Shown: positions 1 through 12,770, numbered from the stretch's first letter. The stretch: DNA of 64,000 bases from Bicyclus anynana (GCF_947172395.1 NC_069100.1:9328109-9392108), one strand, 5' to 3'. The notes: generated by a model from the sequence alone, not told the origin. Numbers and translations: made by a program.

Positions 1-35
1 AACAGGCCGCAACTACACCAACAAGCAGTAATAAC

Positions 36-143
36 TTAACAAAACAAAGTGTTTTCAGCCGCAAAGACCGCATTTGAGTCAGCGGTTTCGTCAACAAAGT
101 GGCTTATTTGGCTCAGCGCTGCGATAACTCTCCGGTCAGCCAT
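36..143 (-). CDS. short ORF, 35 codons, unrecognised
   Basis: An ATG in a good insect start context (AACAATGG) opens a 35-codon frame that begins MADRRVIAAL and ends in TAA. The frame is not AT-biased like its surroundings. Just before the stop lies TTTGTTAAG, which could be a weak splice donor, so this might be a first coding exon of a gene running off the left edge instead of a complete micro-ORF. I recognise no domain. It may equally be chance or part of the degenerate LINE material to its right. Confidence 0.2.
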   Translation of the reverse strand: MADRRVIAALSQISHFVDETADSNAVFAAENTLFC

Positions 144-343
144 TGTTTGCCGTGGTCTTTCTTTTTTTTTATGACACGCCTCTTTGACATCAATTACTAA
201 CAACAATACATATAATGAGGATTGATTGAGGTTGATTTTTTTTTTAAAGAAAATGTCTTTAAGAAGCTTAATAATTATTTAGCAACACTGCGGTTTTACC
301 CACGTAGTTCCCGTTCGCGTTGGAATCATCATCATCATCATCA

Positions 344-640
344 TCATATCAGACGATGGACGTCTACTACAGGACATTGGCCTTTTGTAGGGACTAACAT
401 CACGATCCTGAGTCGACCAACACTGCGTTTTCTAATGTGAGGTCCCCATTCCAGCATCTTGACTTGTTGAGCTATGTTGGTGACTTTGGCTCTTCTGCCG
501 ATCTCCTCATTTCTGATTTGACCACGCAGTGATACTCTGAGCATATCTCGTTCCATCGCCCGCTGTCTGACTCGGAGCCTTCCTATGAGGCGATAGTTAG
601 CGACCAAGTCTCGGAACCATAGGTCATCACTGGCAACACG
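344..640 (-). mobile_element. RTE-type LINE relic, reverse transcriptase C-terminus
   Basis: A - strand frame of about 99 codons reads RVRQRAMERDMLRVSLR, then IRNEEIGRRAKVTNIAQQV, then a VLEW-like segment and RRSVGRLR, ending near a VVDVHRLI tail. This is the familiar C-terminal end of endonuclease-reverse transcriptase polyproteins of RTE-like LINEs, abundant in Lepidoptera. Only the last ~100 residues remain and no catalytic YxDD is present, so it is a dead 5'-truncated copy. At 285-325 there is also a short piece of a Helitron-like repeat (CCACGTAGTTCCCGTTCGCG). Confidence 0.75.
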
Positions 641-1566
641 CACTTTTCAAAGGCTTCTATTGCGTTGACTCACGAGATCGCGTTGGAATGTAAGGATATG
701 GAATACAAGAAATAATATAGTCGATGTCACTCGCTGATAAATAAAGATTTCTATTGGTGGAATATGACGATGCATGCGGCTCACTGATGTTTGGAAGTCC
801 CTACTTACATAAGGCCTGCAGTGGACTTCCATCGGTTGACATGATGATGATTGGTGGAATAATTTCAATTTCGATTCAATGGTTTAATTTCATGTTTCCA
901 ATATCTAATTAACTATTTGTTCACAAAACGCACACAACCACACAAACTTTACTATGTCGAAAATAGTTTTTCAATTAATTTCGGGTAACACGACCAAATT
1001 TCGGTCGCAAGCAAAATTCGGTAATTAAAACTGCTAACTAAATATTAAACATGACTGCTTAATTAGCACAGCTTTTAGCTCCGCTGGAACGGCGCCAATG
1101 TGAGGGGGGAGACGGCGGGGTAGAGGTCACCAGAGATTTTATAATTTTAGCAAAATTAAATATTTTTTAATTAAAAAAATGTTTTATGTTTATGACACAT
1201 TTTGTGAACAACTTTTGGGTTGTTTTATATTCTACGATATCGACTTGATTATGATTAATTCGCAGTAGATTAATTATTTTATTTCAAAATCGATCGATAT
1301 ACTAATGAATGACATTCCCCATCTAGGCGTATTAATCTTTGACTAAGTAGATATGGACCTGACGCGCTAGACGTTACCCCTCTGTCAAAAAATAAGAATA
1401 AGGAGAAGCTGACGCGTTTATAAAAATCGTTTCTATAGAATCAATGATTCATTCTAAAAATCGTTATCGTCGTGTATAGAACTCCCTAAAAATGCCGGAT
1501 TGTTCAGTTGAATAGCTAAAAAAATAAGTCTCAAGTCATATGGCGCGCATCCTGGACCTACAGGTA
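641..1566. other. intergenic, no gene seen
   Basis: AT-rich sequence without a convincing coding frame. The frame at 647-868 on the - strand overlaps further degraded repeat sequence and ends in a CATCATCATC run typical of LINE/SINE tails. No RNA gene or array is visible. Confidence 0.5.
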
Positions 1567-1893
1567 ACATGGTTTATTCATCATTTCAACCCATATTCGG
1601 CTGCTGAGCTCGAGTCTCATCCCAGAATGAGAGGGGTTAGGCCAATAGTCCACCACGCTGGCCCAATGCGGATTGGCAGACTTCACACACGCAGAGAATT
1701 AAGAGAATTCTCTGGTATGCAGGTTTCCTCGCGATGTTTTCCTTCACCGTTTGAGACACGTGATATTAAATTTCTTAAAATGCACACAACTGAAACTTTG
1801 GAAGTGCATGCCCCGGACCGGATTCAAGCCCACACTCTAAGGAATCAGAGGCATAGATCATATCCACTGGGCTATCACGGCACATGGTTTATT
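1567..1893 (-). mobile_element. SINE-B, tRNA-derived, with 12-bp target duplication
   Basis: A copy of the dispersed SINE whose tRNA-like head reads 'GTGATAGCCCAGTGGATATGA' and contains a B-box-like 'GGTCCGGGGCATGCA' region; here it lies on the - strand, with the head at the right (about 1800-1880). The 3' end carries the usual CTCATTCTGGGATGAGAC and CAGCCGAATATGGGTTGA blocks. The body is bracketed by a perfect 12-bp direct repeat, ACATGGTTTATT, at 1567-1578 and 1882-1893: a clear retrotransposition target-site duplication. Confidence 0.85.
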
Positions 1894-2483
1894 AATCAAA
1901 TAAAATAAATACAAACGTAAAGAATATATCAAAATACCTCTCAAATATCATACAGCAATGTCGTATCGCATACAGTAAAAAGTTTTGTGGACGTAAAAGG
2001 GCCGCCTCGATCCGCGCGTCCCCGGCGCCCCGTACACCCGTAACGAGATATAATTAGTGTGAAAGCGCTGCGACGCTAGCTCACACTCGCGTCATTACGT
2101 ACCTATACGTATTTACGTAGTTACTTATACGTATTTGCGTACCTTTATGCTGAAACTCAACTCAACCGGTGGGGGAATCGGTTTCAGGTCAGAGGTTTAA
2201 ATAAAATATTTAAACACAGTACGAGTTTTGTATCTACTTTCTTCTGCAAAACTCTTATATATTTTTGATCATTCAGTGCGAATACGTTTATTTTGTATCG
2301 TATTTTTTAATCATCTGGTAGGTATAATAAATTACTTGAAATTTGGATGGATATTAGGAAAGTCTGCCTTAAAATTAAAATAATTGCAGCCGTATATGGG
2401 ACAGGAGTCTGATACTAGAGGCTATGATCTATTCAAAATCAATATTTACTGGTTTACCCCTTATACTACACACTTCTAGGAAA
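1894..2483. other. intergenic with GC-rich islet
   Basis: No gene is seen. A short GC/CpG-rich islet at about 1995-2045 (GCGCGTCCCCGGCGCCCCG) stands out from the AT-rich background and is followed by repeated TACGTA/TATACGTA words at 2095-2150. It may be a regulatory element; nothing proves this. Confidence 0.3.
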
Positions 2484-2695
2484 GTGTGGCGAACGAAAGA
2501 GTTCGTTACTATCAAATAGATGAAACGGTGTGGAATGGAGGACTGGTAAAGATGTAATGGATGGGCGAAACAATATATCCACGCATGCGCGGTCGAGGGA
2601 ATTCTAAATATGAAATGAATCTGGAATGTGAATGTAGATGAAGATGTAGATGGCCTAAACTAAAGTGGGCGAACGAAAGAGTTCGTTCGCCACAC
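2484..2695. mobile_element. MITE-like element with GTGTGGCGAACGAA termini
   Basis: The left end GTGTGGCGAACGAAAGAG and the right end, which reads GTGTGGCGAACGAACTC on the other strand, form terminal inverted repeats about 212 bp apart. Each end also contains the small palindrome GAACGAA-AGAG-TTCGTT. There is no coding capacity. This fits a non-autonomous DNA transposon of unknown superfamily. Confidence 0.65.
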
Positions 2696-2802
2696 AAGCA
2701 TATAAGGAAAAAAAGAATATTAGTACCTACAGATTGTTTATCTCATTTTCTTTTGAAATTTTTAAAAGAAAACGAGAAAAACCATGTGTTTAATTAATAT
2801 AG

Positions 2803-3197
2803 TCTCTAAAACTATTAAAATATTCTACGCAGAGGCGGAGCCTGAAACTGATTAGTAATCTTGTTAAAGTATTTTCGGCACTGATATTGATTCTGGTGTT
2901 ATTTTTTGTCCACTGTCATCATTGTCAATTGATCATATCGTTTATTCTTTCTATAGTAATCACAACTCTGTGGCGAGTTTAAGTATTTTTTGTATGTATA
3001 CTCGTATTGTAGAATTTCCAGTCTTTGTTTTTATATTTAGCATCCATACTTTATTTTTGTTTAATTCCTTGTACCCTTTGTTTAATAACTCCAGTTTTTT
3101 GAATATATGTTTTAAAGTTCTCATATCTTCATACTAATCTCTAAAACTACTAAAAAAAAATGGTATAATCCTAATCCTACACAGAGGCGGAGCCACT
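2803..3197 (+). repeat. degenerate direct repeat pair (CAGAGGCGGAGCC)
   Basis: Two copies of a ~45-60 bp segment, at 2803-2845 and 3138-3197, share TCTCTAAAACTA(T/C)TAAAA, a short variable part and CAGAGGCGGAGCC. They lie in the same orientation about 335 bp apart and may mark the direct ends of an AT-rich insertion. The frame at 2922-3137 lies between them, is Phe/Ser-rich and looks non-coding. Confidence 0.4.
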
Positions 3198-3239
3198 GAT
3201 TTGTAATTGTAATAATCACAAATCAGTGTACACAAGTGA

Positions 3240-3435
3240 GTACACAACAATAATTGTAAGTAATCCTCCAATCACGTCGCACCTGGCGCGCTTGCGGCAG
3301 ATGACACGACACGCCGCGCGTGTTCCGTCAAGCTTTCATTAAGTAAATGTACCGCACGTGTTCGCAGTATGCCGCGATTTGCAGCGATAAGTCAGTTTTA
3401 AGCAAAACTAAGTCTGATACAAACCGTTTGATGTC
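3240..3435. other. GC/CpG-rich islet
   Basis: About 3265-3420 is CpG-rich (GCACCTGGCGCGCTTGCGG, CACGCCGCGCGTGTTCCG) within AT-rich DNA. No open frame of note crosses it. It could be a promoter or enhancer of a gene outside the window, or old repeat DNA. Confidence 0.25.
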
Positions 3436-3725
3436 GCGGGTCCCATCGATCGTAGATCGTTAGATGGGCCTCAAAGCGTCGCGGAATTGTCATTGGTTTC
3501 GCACATTGAGTACGTCATCACTCGTAATACATTTCTCTTTATTCGTGTTGTGGCTTGTGTTATTACACTTCAAAAATGAACACGAAGGTAACTAAGTAAC
3601 ATAACTAAGGGGTTAAAATGAAAAAAAATCAGTAAATATTTTTTTTAAGTCCACGTTCACTCACAGCTGCATGCGCTTGTTACGTAGATACTAAGATAAG
3701 ACGTCTTTGGGTAATGACATAATTC
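3436..3725 (+). repeat. dispersed repeat, copy 1 (partner at 22768)
   Basis: Contains CGTAGATCGTTAGATGGGCC, then AGCGTCGCGGAATTGTCATT, GGTTTCGCA, GGCTTGTGT-TTACACTTC, GCATGCGCTTGTT and GTAATGACATAA, in the same order as the segment at 22768-22990. The copies are diverged and differ in internal length. No coding, no terminal repeats seen; class unknown. Confidence 0.6.
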
Positions 3726-4500
3726 ATATCATTCATTTATTTATTCATATATTCATTTATGTCGGGTCCAATATTTTTTTTTGTTGCAGGTAGCCACTGA
3801 CTTCGGCTCGACACCGTGGTATTTAAAATGATGATGATGATGGTAGTTATTTGTAGGTCGATGGCTTGTGGCGCGTAGTTACCACAGATTTTTTTATTTA
3901 CCAGTTACTGTTTAGTAAGCGTTCATACAGGCATGGTGGATATCGCTTTTCCAGAAGATGCTATTTCATTATATCTTTCCTGACATTGTATCAATCACAT
4001 TATTACGTACACCGTGTTAACTTTAATGTGGACGGTTCATAATACACAATAAGTATCGCTAACAATAGCACCGCACCTTTAGCCTATATTTGTTCCTCCC
4101 ACATCTGCCTGAGCGAGAAAGGCGCCTAATATAACCCCAGACGTCTTATCCTGCGCCACCGTGCTTTCTTTGTGTTACACAATTAGAACACACTGTTATG
4201 GGTCTTATTACCAAGGTTATAACGGTTTAAATAGCATAAATATACCGTGTCAGTGGGTGTATTTGTGTCATTGTACAATATTCTTTGATGGTACAATAAA
4301 AATATTAAGAAAATTGCTGGCTCACCGCGTTTAGATGACGGTAAGTAAAAATATGGATAAGTAATATCTTGGCTAGGCATTGGATTAAACAAGATAGCCA
4401 AGATACAAAATAATAAAGCAATTATAATCCTCGCAAAGCGTGTTGGTCAACTACTATAGGCAATAGACGTTCATTGGCTAATGAAATGATGATGAGACGG
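3726..4500. other. intergenic, no gene seen
   Basis: AT-rich, with a few ATTCATTTATTTATTCAT words at 3730-3760 and a short ATGATGATG run at 3828. The 72-codon frame on the - strand at 4183-4401 shows no domain and its composition matches the background. Confidence 0.4.
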
Positions 4501-4690
<190 letters not shown>

Positions 4691-5520
4691 CGACATTAGT
4701 TCTATTACTACTACTACTACGATGAGTAGATATACGGAAGTAGTTCTAAGATTTGACCTACACACATAATGAAAGAGCAAGTAGAGTTAAAGAGGGTAAG
4801 CTTGTTAAAATACATAATACAATAGCTATTAGTAAAACCAATCAGACAGACAGTAGGTAAACACGGCAATTACTAATGGTACCGACTACCGACATGATTA
4901 TATATCATCAATATTTTAAGCTAGTGCTTTCCGCTCAATTGAGTTCATCGATTTCATTTCGACCCTCCACGATATATATTTATAAGGTTGTCACTCAAAT
5001 AAATGGTTACTGACCAATATTGATTCTCCTTTGTTAAGTGAACTTACTTAAACTAAACAAATTCGATGAATTAAACAATCAATTTATTAAAAAAAGACTT
5101 AATGAAAATAGCAAAAACTTGTTTACATAGATATGAACTGCGACGCATCGCTAATGAAATTGGATAAAGAGTATTTGTTAGAAAACCTCAGCCGTTTTTA
5201 TTAAACATACTCGTTATTATTACTTAAGCTCTATTATCACTATCTTTTTCTGTTCTACATAGTCACCTTTTAGAAGTAGGTATACACTTGGCATATCATT
5301 TTTGTATACATAAAATTTCTTTTCGAATAAAGTCTTTATTCTGATCTCTTGAAAATTCGGTACGGCAGCGATCTTTGAGGTGATCCTTTATCCACAGAAA
5401 GAGATAAAAATCATACAGTGGGTATTTAAAGCCAGCACCTTCAAAGGCAACCATCGCAACTTGGGACTTGTGAGCGGGGGCGTTAATTTGGTGAAATAAA
5501 ACAACTTTTGGTAGTTTCTT
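4691..5520. other. intergenic, no gene seen
   Basis: AT-rich DNA with no coding frame, RNA gene or clear repeat end. Confidence 0.4.
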
Positions 5521-6888
5521 TTTAACCGACTTCCAAAAAGGAGGAGGTTCTACGTTCGGCTGTATGTATGTTTTTTTTTTTTTTTATGTATGTCCAGCGA
5601 TAATTCCGTCATTTACTGACCGATTTTGAAAATTCTTTTTTTGTTTTAAAGAGTTTGATTCCAGGGTGGTCCCATTTTTTTCATGTCAGAATCTGATGAT
5701 GGCATCCTGGAGAAAATGAGGAGAACTTTCGAAAATTGTAGGGACAGCTAGTGCGTGTGTTAGTGTTTCCATAAGGTATTTTAAACCACTACAATTTTAT
5801 GAAGGTCTGGAGTTGGTCTGATGATGAAGCCGAAAAACAGACGATGGAACTCGTCAACGATTTACAGCAGGTACATTTTGTTTGGGCTTGATTTATTTGT
5901 ATTGATGTGAACTTTCCACCTAGATGAGTTTTGACTGTATTAAGGGTCTGATGATGAAGACGAAGGACAGTTAAGAGAACTCTTCAACGGTTCACAGTAG
6001 CTACCTTGTGTTTGGACTTGATAAATTTGTATTGATAAGAACTTTCCACCTAGATGGGTTGTGACTGTATTAGAAGTCTGGTGATGAAGACGAAGGATAG
6101 TTAAGGGAACTCCTCGACGGTTCACAGTAGCTACCTTGTGTTTGACTTGATAATTTTGTATTGATGAGAACTTTCCACCTGCATATGTTGTGACTGTATT
6201 AGGGGCTGGTGACGAAGATGAAGGAGAGTTAAGGGAACTCCTCGACGGTTCACAGTAGCTACCTTGTGTTTGGACTTGATAAATTTTATATTGATGAGAA
6301 CTTTCCAACCATATGGATTGTGACTGCATAGGGGGTCTGGTGATGAAGACGGAGGACAGTCACCTTTCACGTTTTTCTGAATATTCATATTACGTGTGGA
6401 TAAAGGGGGAGTTAAATTTTTTATATGAGTTAAGGTAGTATTTTTAAAATTGGGATTGTAGGACTTAGATTCTTATCATAAGAAAATAACGTTTCAACTA
6501 ATTGCTTATTAATTTTTGTTCACACTCAGTAGGTGTGCTAACACTAAAAATTAAAAAATAAAAATTTTAATAAAAAAAATTCAACCGACTTCCACCTCAA
6601 AAATTAGCCTAAACTAAAAAGCAAAAAATAACATCTTACCTATGTGCTACCTTCTGATCAGTTTGAAGGCGGTGCCAATCCAGTGTCATGTTTTAATTAA
6701 AGCCGTTTCTGAAAGAACCACAAAAATTTTGTAATTTAAACAGCTTAAATTAAAACATCACTGGCTTGGCACCGCCTTCAAACTGATCAGAAGGTAGCAC
6801 ATAGGTAAGATGTTATTTTTTGCTTTTTAGTTTAGGCTAATTTTTGAGGTGGAAGTCGGTTGAATTTTTTTTATTAAAATTTTTTAAA
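5521..6888 (+). mobile_element. minisatellite + terminal-hairpin element, copy 1
   Basis: The left end TTTAACCGACTTCCAAAAAG is followed by a poly-T stretch and ATGTATGTCC. Then come four ~130 bp tandem units from about 5815 to 6330 (each with TCTGATGATGAAG, TTCACAGTAGCTACC, TTGTGTTTGGACTTGATAA and GAACTTTCCACC). The right end is a ~325 bp inverted repeat: a left arm from about 6561 (TTCAACCGACTTCCACCTC) pairs with a right arm ending near 6885 (GAGGTGGAAGTCGGTTGAA), with about 145 bp per arm. No transposase frame exists; frames in the array are artefacts of the repeat. Non-autonomous; superfamily undetermined. Confidence 0.8.
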
Positions 6889-9371
6889 TATATTTTTAAA
6901 AAAATATTTACAGATTCAACTCGCACTCGACTTGTCGCGTCGAGCGATGTCGTCAACCCTAATTAAAAGCAGCATGAATATTCAATACGCAGCGACGTAG
7001 TGCTGTCGAGAGCGTGTAGTGACGCGGCATCACAGGAGTGCTGCTACTACGTATTACATGACTACACGACCGTAGTAGGGTTCATACATACGAGTACATA
7101 CCATCACGCATTCCTTTAGGGGTAAACAGGGGGCAGAAAAAACGTCCTTCCACTTGATACGATCCTTGCATAATTCGTTTGTTTCTTACATTCTTATCAA
7201 TCCTTTTATACAAGTTCGTCGGTTCAGATTTTCCTAGATTTAATTTAGGAACGTTCGCTTTGGCCTTCCTACGTTTCCAATTATTTAGTCGTTTATTAAG
7301 TCGCATCCGTTAGTCTCTATACGCCAAAACGATGGGCATACCTTTCTCGATTTAACAGTAGCTACATCTTCTTTTTACCTAAGTTTTTTGTCTCATAAAT
7401 ACGAAGATGTTCTCTTTTTATAAGTGTAAGGAGGAGGACATTTGATTCTGCTTCAATGCATGTTGGTGGGCTATATCATAGTAACACCAACCTTACAGTT
7501 GTGCATCAACTGGACATCAAACCGGTGCCCGATATCGCGATTACGCCCACTCGCTAACGGCGCACAGCCAGAACACTTTAGTATGAGATTTGCATTCTCG
7601 CAATAGTACAATCGTAATCGAGTAGATATACACTATTCAGCGCATACTAAACCTGATAGCAAAGATATTTTATTAGTCCTTGCAAAAAATGTTTAATATA
7701 CTAATACGTTTATAAAAATCACCAAACAAATGTTGTGTAATTCAGCACACAATTTTAAATTCAAATTGCCTTACTTAAAGTATACTTAGTTTACAGGCAC
7801 GTTTGGTCATTCAAGTTTGTCTGTTTTGACTCTACCACCAGTTCAGAAGGCTGATCCTACTGAAAAGAGCCCACAAACAGTTGCTCTTTTAAATGTCTTT
7901 TAAAATTGTGTGACCAAATATGTCAGATTATTTGCTTTATCAATTTTGCAATATGTGATAAAATGCGATTTTGTACTAAGTACCTAATATCTACAAATCT
8001 AGCTCCTTAACCATGCACCTACACTGTGACAATTGTATTCATATTGAGATAACATTTTAGAGCTTGTATTACACCTTCGAAATCTGTGTTCACTTCGAAA
8101 TTCGATTTCTAACTACCAGTTGCGACAGGATATTGTTTACCGCGTGTCGGGCAAACCTATGCAATCATGACTGGATACAGAACGTCTACTCGTTAACGAT
8201 AACACTTTTGCGAGACTACAATTTTCATACTGGGGGTTTTGTTGTTTCAGTGCGATGTTTACGATGATCGGAGCGGGTAGATAAACTAAAATCCCGCTAG
8301 ACAACTTTTAAGCTTGTAAGAAAATCAACTTGGTTCAGGGTGAGATTGAATCATTTGTTCACAACTTATCTCAACACAATATGGCTTTCATAGATATATA
8401 TATATAGTGTACCTATCGCTCGCGTCACTTTTCTATTGTTAATGGCTGTTGACGAAGGATTTTATTTAGTAAACCATCGTCTATAAGAGATTAGTTAGTT
8501 AGTTAGTAGAAGTATCTACTTGTTACAAAACTGTATTCAGCGATTTAGAACAAAACAATACGATGGTTTCCACGCAGAACAAGTTACAGATAAATATCTT
8601 CCATGGCTATGATAGACTATGTATTACTTTGGTACATATAGTTGAAGGCACCTACATATTGTAAGATGTGTATTGCTAGTATTATCAAAGAGCTGTTCCC
8701 ATCTAACCACCAAACCTATTACAGATAAACACCCACAAGGTACAATTTACAATTAAACAACAATACTAGAGAAATCTGAAACAATGCATCCCATTTCCTT
8801 CCTCGCCAGTAACCCGAACCGAGACAGATTACAATCTTATTATAATCCTTTGTATACCAGATAACGTGTTACCTACAAACTAAAATCTATCTTACGTAAT
8901 GGGAGTTTGGGTTTAATTTGTGATTGTGTAATCACAAATCTCTAAGATGGCGGATTGAAATCCGTTTAAAACAAAAGTGAAACGGAATATCTTAAAACGG
9001 TGGTCCAATCTGAATTGATTGGGGCTTTGTTTTGTAGATCGAAAGTTTTAAAAACTGGTCACACATCTACTAGGACCATACGGTTCGGCAGTGAAAATGT
9101 CATCGCGCTGAGCTTTTCGTCTTAACTTGATTGAGACAAAAACTGACTTTTTTCAGTAAGTAAAGGTCTATAGCCGTGAAGCTGTTAATTCGAGTTTCCT
9201 ACTTGTTTCAATCTTGAATATTTAAATCTCAACACTAACACAAAATACCAAAAAAACGTTTCTGCTGTTCCCGGTGCCCTGCTTTTTCTGACCTACCTGA
9301 CACAAAAAACACTGCACTCTTTGTTACCAAACACTGAACAATTCATCCACACAACGAGAGAAATCTAGTAG
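6889..9371. other. intergenic, no recognised gene
   Basis: About 2.5 kb without a recognised gene. Frames at 7082-7306 (-, Lys/Arg/Asn-rich, 74 codons) and 8064-8267 (+, 67 codons) have no visible domain. A small inverted repeat (GTGATTGTGTAATCAC) lies near 8920. The stretch 6900-7080 has CpG-containing words that may be regulatory or old repeat. Confidence 0.35.
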
Positions 9372-9517
9372 AACTAGCGGACGCCCGCGACTTCGTCGCA
9401 AAATCCGTTCTTAGTGGATACCTACTAAATAAACTACTTCCCTGCCAATTTTCAGCTTTGTACATCAAGTGATTTTCGAGATATCGTGATGAAACCTTTC
9501 GCATTTATATATTAAGA
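9372..9517 (-). mobile_element. Helitron-like non-autonomous element, fragment
   Basis: Starts CTAGCGGACGCCCGCGACTT on the + strand, i.e. the reverse complement of the CTAG-terminated 3' end typical of lepidopteran Helitron-like elements. It continues through AAAATCCGTTCTTAGTGGAT and CTTCCCTGCCAATTTTCAGC to CGCATTTATATATTAAGATT. Close relatives lie at 62955-63140 (same orientation) and 35540-35738 (opposite). Confidence 0.65.
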
Positions 9518-9821
9518 TTACACGACACGAAACCTATTTCCTATAATCAGAAGCTCCGCAGAAAACGCCAGGTTGCTATGAGGTTAGCAACTAACGGTTT
9601 GAAAATAACCAAAACAAAAAATTACACAATGGTTCGTCCATCACTGATATACGCTACGCAGTTAGGTGTGCGATCAACACAACTGATTGAAGTGTACTGC
9701 AATGCAATCACAATATAATGGTTTATCCTTAGATTAGACGTCTAATCTTAAAAGATTGAACTGAACGAGGTACTGAGCTTCAATCTGTAATGAACTTTCA
9801 AGAAATTGGAATAAAAATCGC

Positions 9822-12265
9822 AAAGGAGATCATTCACGCTCCATACATTTTTGGGCTCTTTTTGAAAGTGCCGGCCAACAAAAAAAATGGCACGACTCGT
9901 TAGAATTGGCTATTTGGAGCAATAGTTAATATGGCATAAAAGTTGTCAGGTGGCTCTGAACCAAGTTATACAGGTTCGACGATTCGTTATTTCCATACAT
10001 TATGTCAATTTTCAAAAGTGCCCGTTAAGAAAAAATACTGATACGTATCGTTAGAACTGCTCATTTGGAACAATAGTTAGTATGGCACAAATGTTGTAAG
10101 ATTGCTCTGAATCAAGTTATACAGGTTCAATGACTCGTCACTTCTATATATATATTTTGAGTTTTGTAAGTGCCCACCTACAATATAAATAATACGTATA
10201 GTTGTAACTAGCATTTGCAGCAATAGTTACTATGGCATAAACATTTTAGTATAGCTCTGTGTTCAGTTATGCAGTTTCGATGATTCGTCAAATCCATATG
10301 TTTTATTGATTTTCAAAGTACCGTTTTCAAAAATATGCACTTATCACTGCACTTATCGTCAGAACTGCCCACTTGGAGTAATATTTAGTATTTCACGAAT
10401 GCTGTAGGTTTGGTCTGAACCAAGTTATAAAGGTTCGATATCTCGTACCTTATATGCATTTTATTGAGTTTTGTAAGTACCCACCGACAATATTAATGAT
10501 ACGTATCGTTTTAACGTTTTAACTATTTGTGGCAATAGTTAGTACAACACGAATGTTGTAGGATTGCTCTAAACCAAGTTATACAGGTTAAATGGCATGC
10601 CATCTCCATACATTTTATTGATTTTTAAAAGTGCCTGCCAATAAAATTCTTACAGGTATCATTTTAACTGATCATTTAGACATACTTTGTTAGTTAGTAT
10701 GGCAGACACGTTGTATAAATGCTCTGATCTAAGTTATACAGGTGTGACTATTTGTAATATCCATATATTTTCTTGATTTTTAAGTGCCAACTATTAAAAT
10801 GGTACGTATCATTAGAACTGGCTGTAATAGGAACGGAGAATAATAGTTAGTATAGTACTACAAACGTTGTAGGCCTGTTATACAAGTTCAGTGATTCTTA
10901 ATTTCTATGCATTTTATCGATTTAAGCAATACAGTTAGTTGGTAGGTATGACAGAAACATTGTATGATTGCTCTGATCCAAGTTATTTGCGTTCGATGAT
11001 TCGTCACTTATGTTTTGTTGATATCTGAATATTATGGGGAACAATAAATAGGTAATAATGATGAATACTTAACTAATAATATGAAATAAATGTCATCATG
11101 GTGTAAGAGCTGTGTCATCATTATTTGTTATTTTCTTCCTTCTGAACCGTTTCTGCACTTGGTCATGTGATTAGCCGTTGTGCGTGTATTTGTTATGTTA
11201 TTCAAGCTTGTAAACCGAATTTACCATTACTCGAAGAACTTAATAAAACGTTTTTATTTCTCTCAATGCACAATAACACAATTTTTAGTTACATTTGCAC
11301 CATAATGTTGAATTTGTTTAAATGCATAAAATCATTATTTCTATATTTTATTATTGCTTTTATGTTTTCCAACTTTTTCGGAAATCAATGAATGAAAGTT
11401 ATATAACTTGTTTCAGTACTAGAATTTTTCTGAAACGTGTGCAACGGGTTACTAACTATTGCTCCTATTGACTAGTTTTAATGTTAGGTACCATATTTTA
11501 GGTGAACGGTACTTTAAAAAATCAGTAAAATATATGGATTTGACGAATCATCTATACTATAACGTTTATGCCTTAGTAACTATTACTGAAAATGGCTAGT
11601 TATAACGATAAATAGCATTTACTTTGTAACTTTCAAAACTCCATCAAATACATTGAAGTGACGAGACATCGAACCTGTATAACTTGGTTCAGAACAATCT
11701 TGCAACATTTGTACCATACTAACTATTACTCCAAATGGGCAGTTTTAACCATAAGTACCATATTTTTGTTAAACGGTACTTTAAAAAATCAATAAAATAA
11801 ATGGATTGGACGAATCATCGAAACTGTACAACTCGACACAAAGCTATACTACAATGTTTATGCCATAGTAATTATTGCTAAAAATGGCTAGTTAGAACAA
11901 TACGTATGATTTATTTTGTTTGCGGGCACTTACAAAACTCAGTAAAATGTATAGAAGTGACGAGTCATCGAACCTGTATAACTTGGTTCAGTGCAGTCCT
12001 ACAACATTTGAGCCGTAGTAACTATTGCTCCAAATGGACAGTTCTAACGATACGTACCAGTTTTTTTTCTTGGCGGGCACTTTTGAAAATTGACAAAATG
12101 TATGGAAATAACGAATCGTCGAACCTGTATAACTTGGTTTAGAGGCCTCGTACAACTTTCATGCCATATGAACTATTACTCCAAATAACTAGTTCTAACG
12201 ATTCGTGCTATTTTTTTTCGTTGGCCGGCACTTTTAAAAAGGGCCCAAAATGAATGATCTCCTTT
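9822..12265. mobile_element. foldback transposon with arms of tandem ~155-bp units
   Basis: The left end AAAGGAGATCATTCA (9823 on) is matched in inverse at 12251-12265 (TGAATGATCTCCTTT). Inward, GTGCCGGCCAACAAAAAAAA at the left pairs with TTTTCGTTGGCCGGCAC at the right. The left arm (to about 11025) holds roughly eight diverged units spaced 145-160 bp apart, each with a GCAATAGTTAGTATGGCA-like word, CTCTGAACCAAGTTATACAG, GGTTCGAYGATTCGT and CATACATTTTATTGATTTTC. The right arm (about 11400 on) holds five or six units as the reverse complement (CTGTATAACTTGGTTCAG). The spacer 11030-11400 has a 74-codon frame at 11167-11391, Phe/Leu-rich and unlike a transposase. This is the architecture of Foldback (FB-like) elements. 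Confidence 0.75.
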
Positions 12266-12770
12266 TATTAAGTATAAGTAAATCAAGATCGAGATTCAGA
12301 ATTCGGATGTGTTTCTAAATGTATAACGATCATGATTATATCATTCATCATTATCCTTAAAAGATAAGATCATCTTAATTTAAGAGTATAATGAGATTAT
12401 TTTAGATAGTGAGTTTAGTTAGTTGAAGAATTGTATTAGAATTATAGTTTTATTTTGTTATTTTTTGAGACTAACAGTTTCAATTGTTGAAAATAATTGA
12501 AACTTTAAGGGTTTTTTGTTGATTGGTATAAGCATCAGAATATCTTGATTTTCAAAATAAAATTATTTAGGTATTGTTAGTATGTTTATCAACTTCGGAC
12601 AGGCCAAAAATCTGACGTCAAACGCCGCACTATTGACAATACGTAAGTATATTCGTTCCAAATGTATGTAATACAACTAACCGTGTATTTTGCAATATTA
12701 AAAATTTAAAATATTAGGTATTATTAAACAAAAGCACTTAGCTGGTAATATTACCTAATGAATTTTGTTT
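12266..12770. other. intergenic, no gene seen
   Basis: AT-rich; no coding frame, repeat end or RNA gene recognised. Confidence 0.4.
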
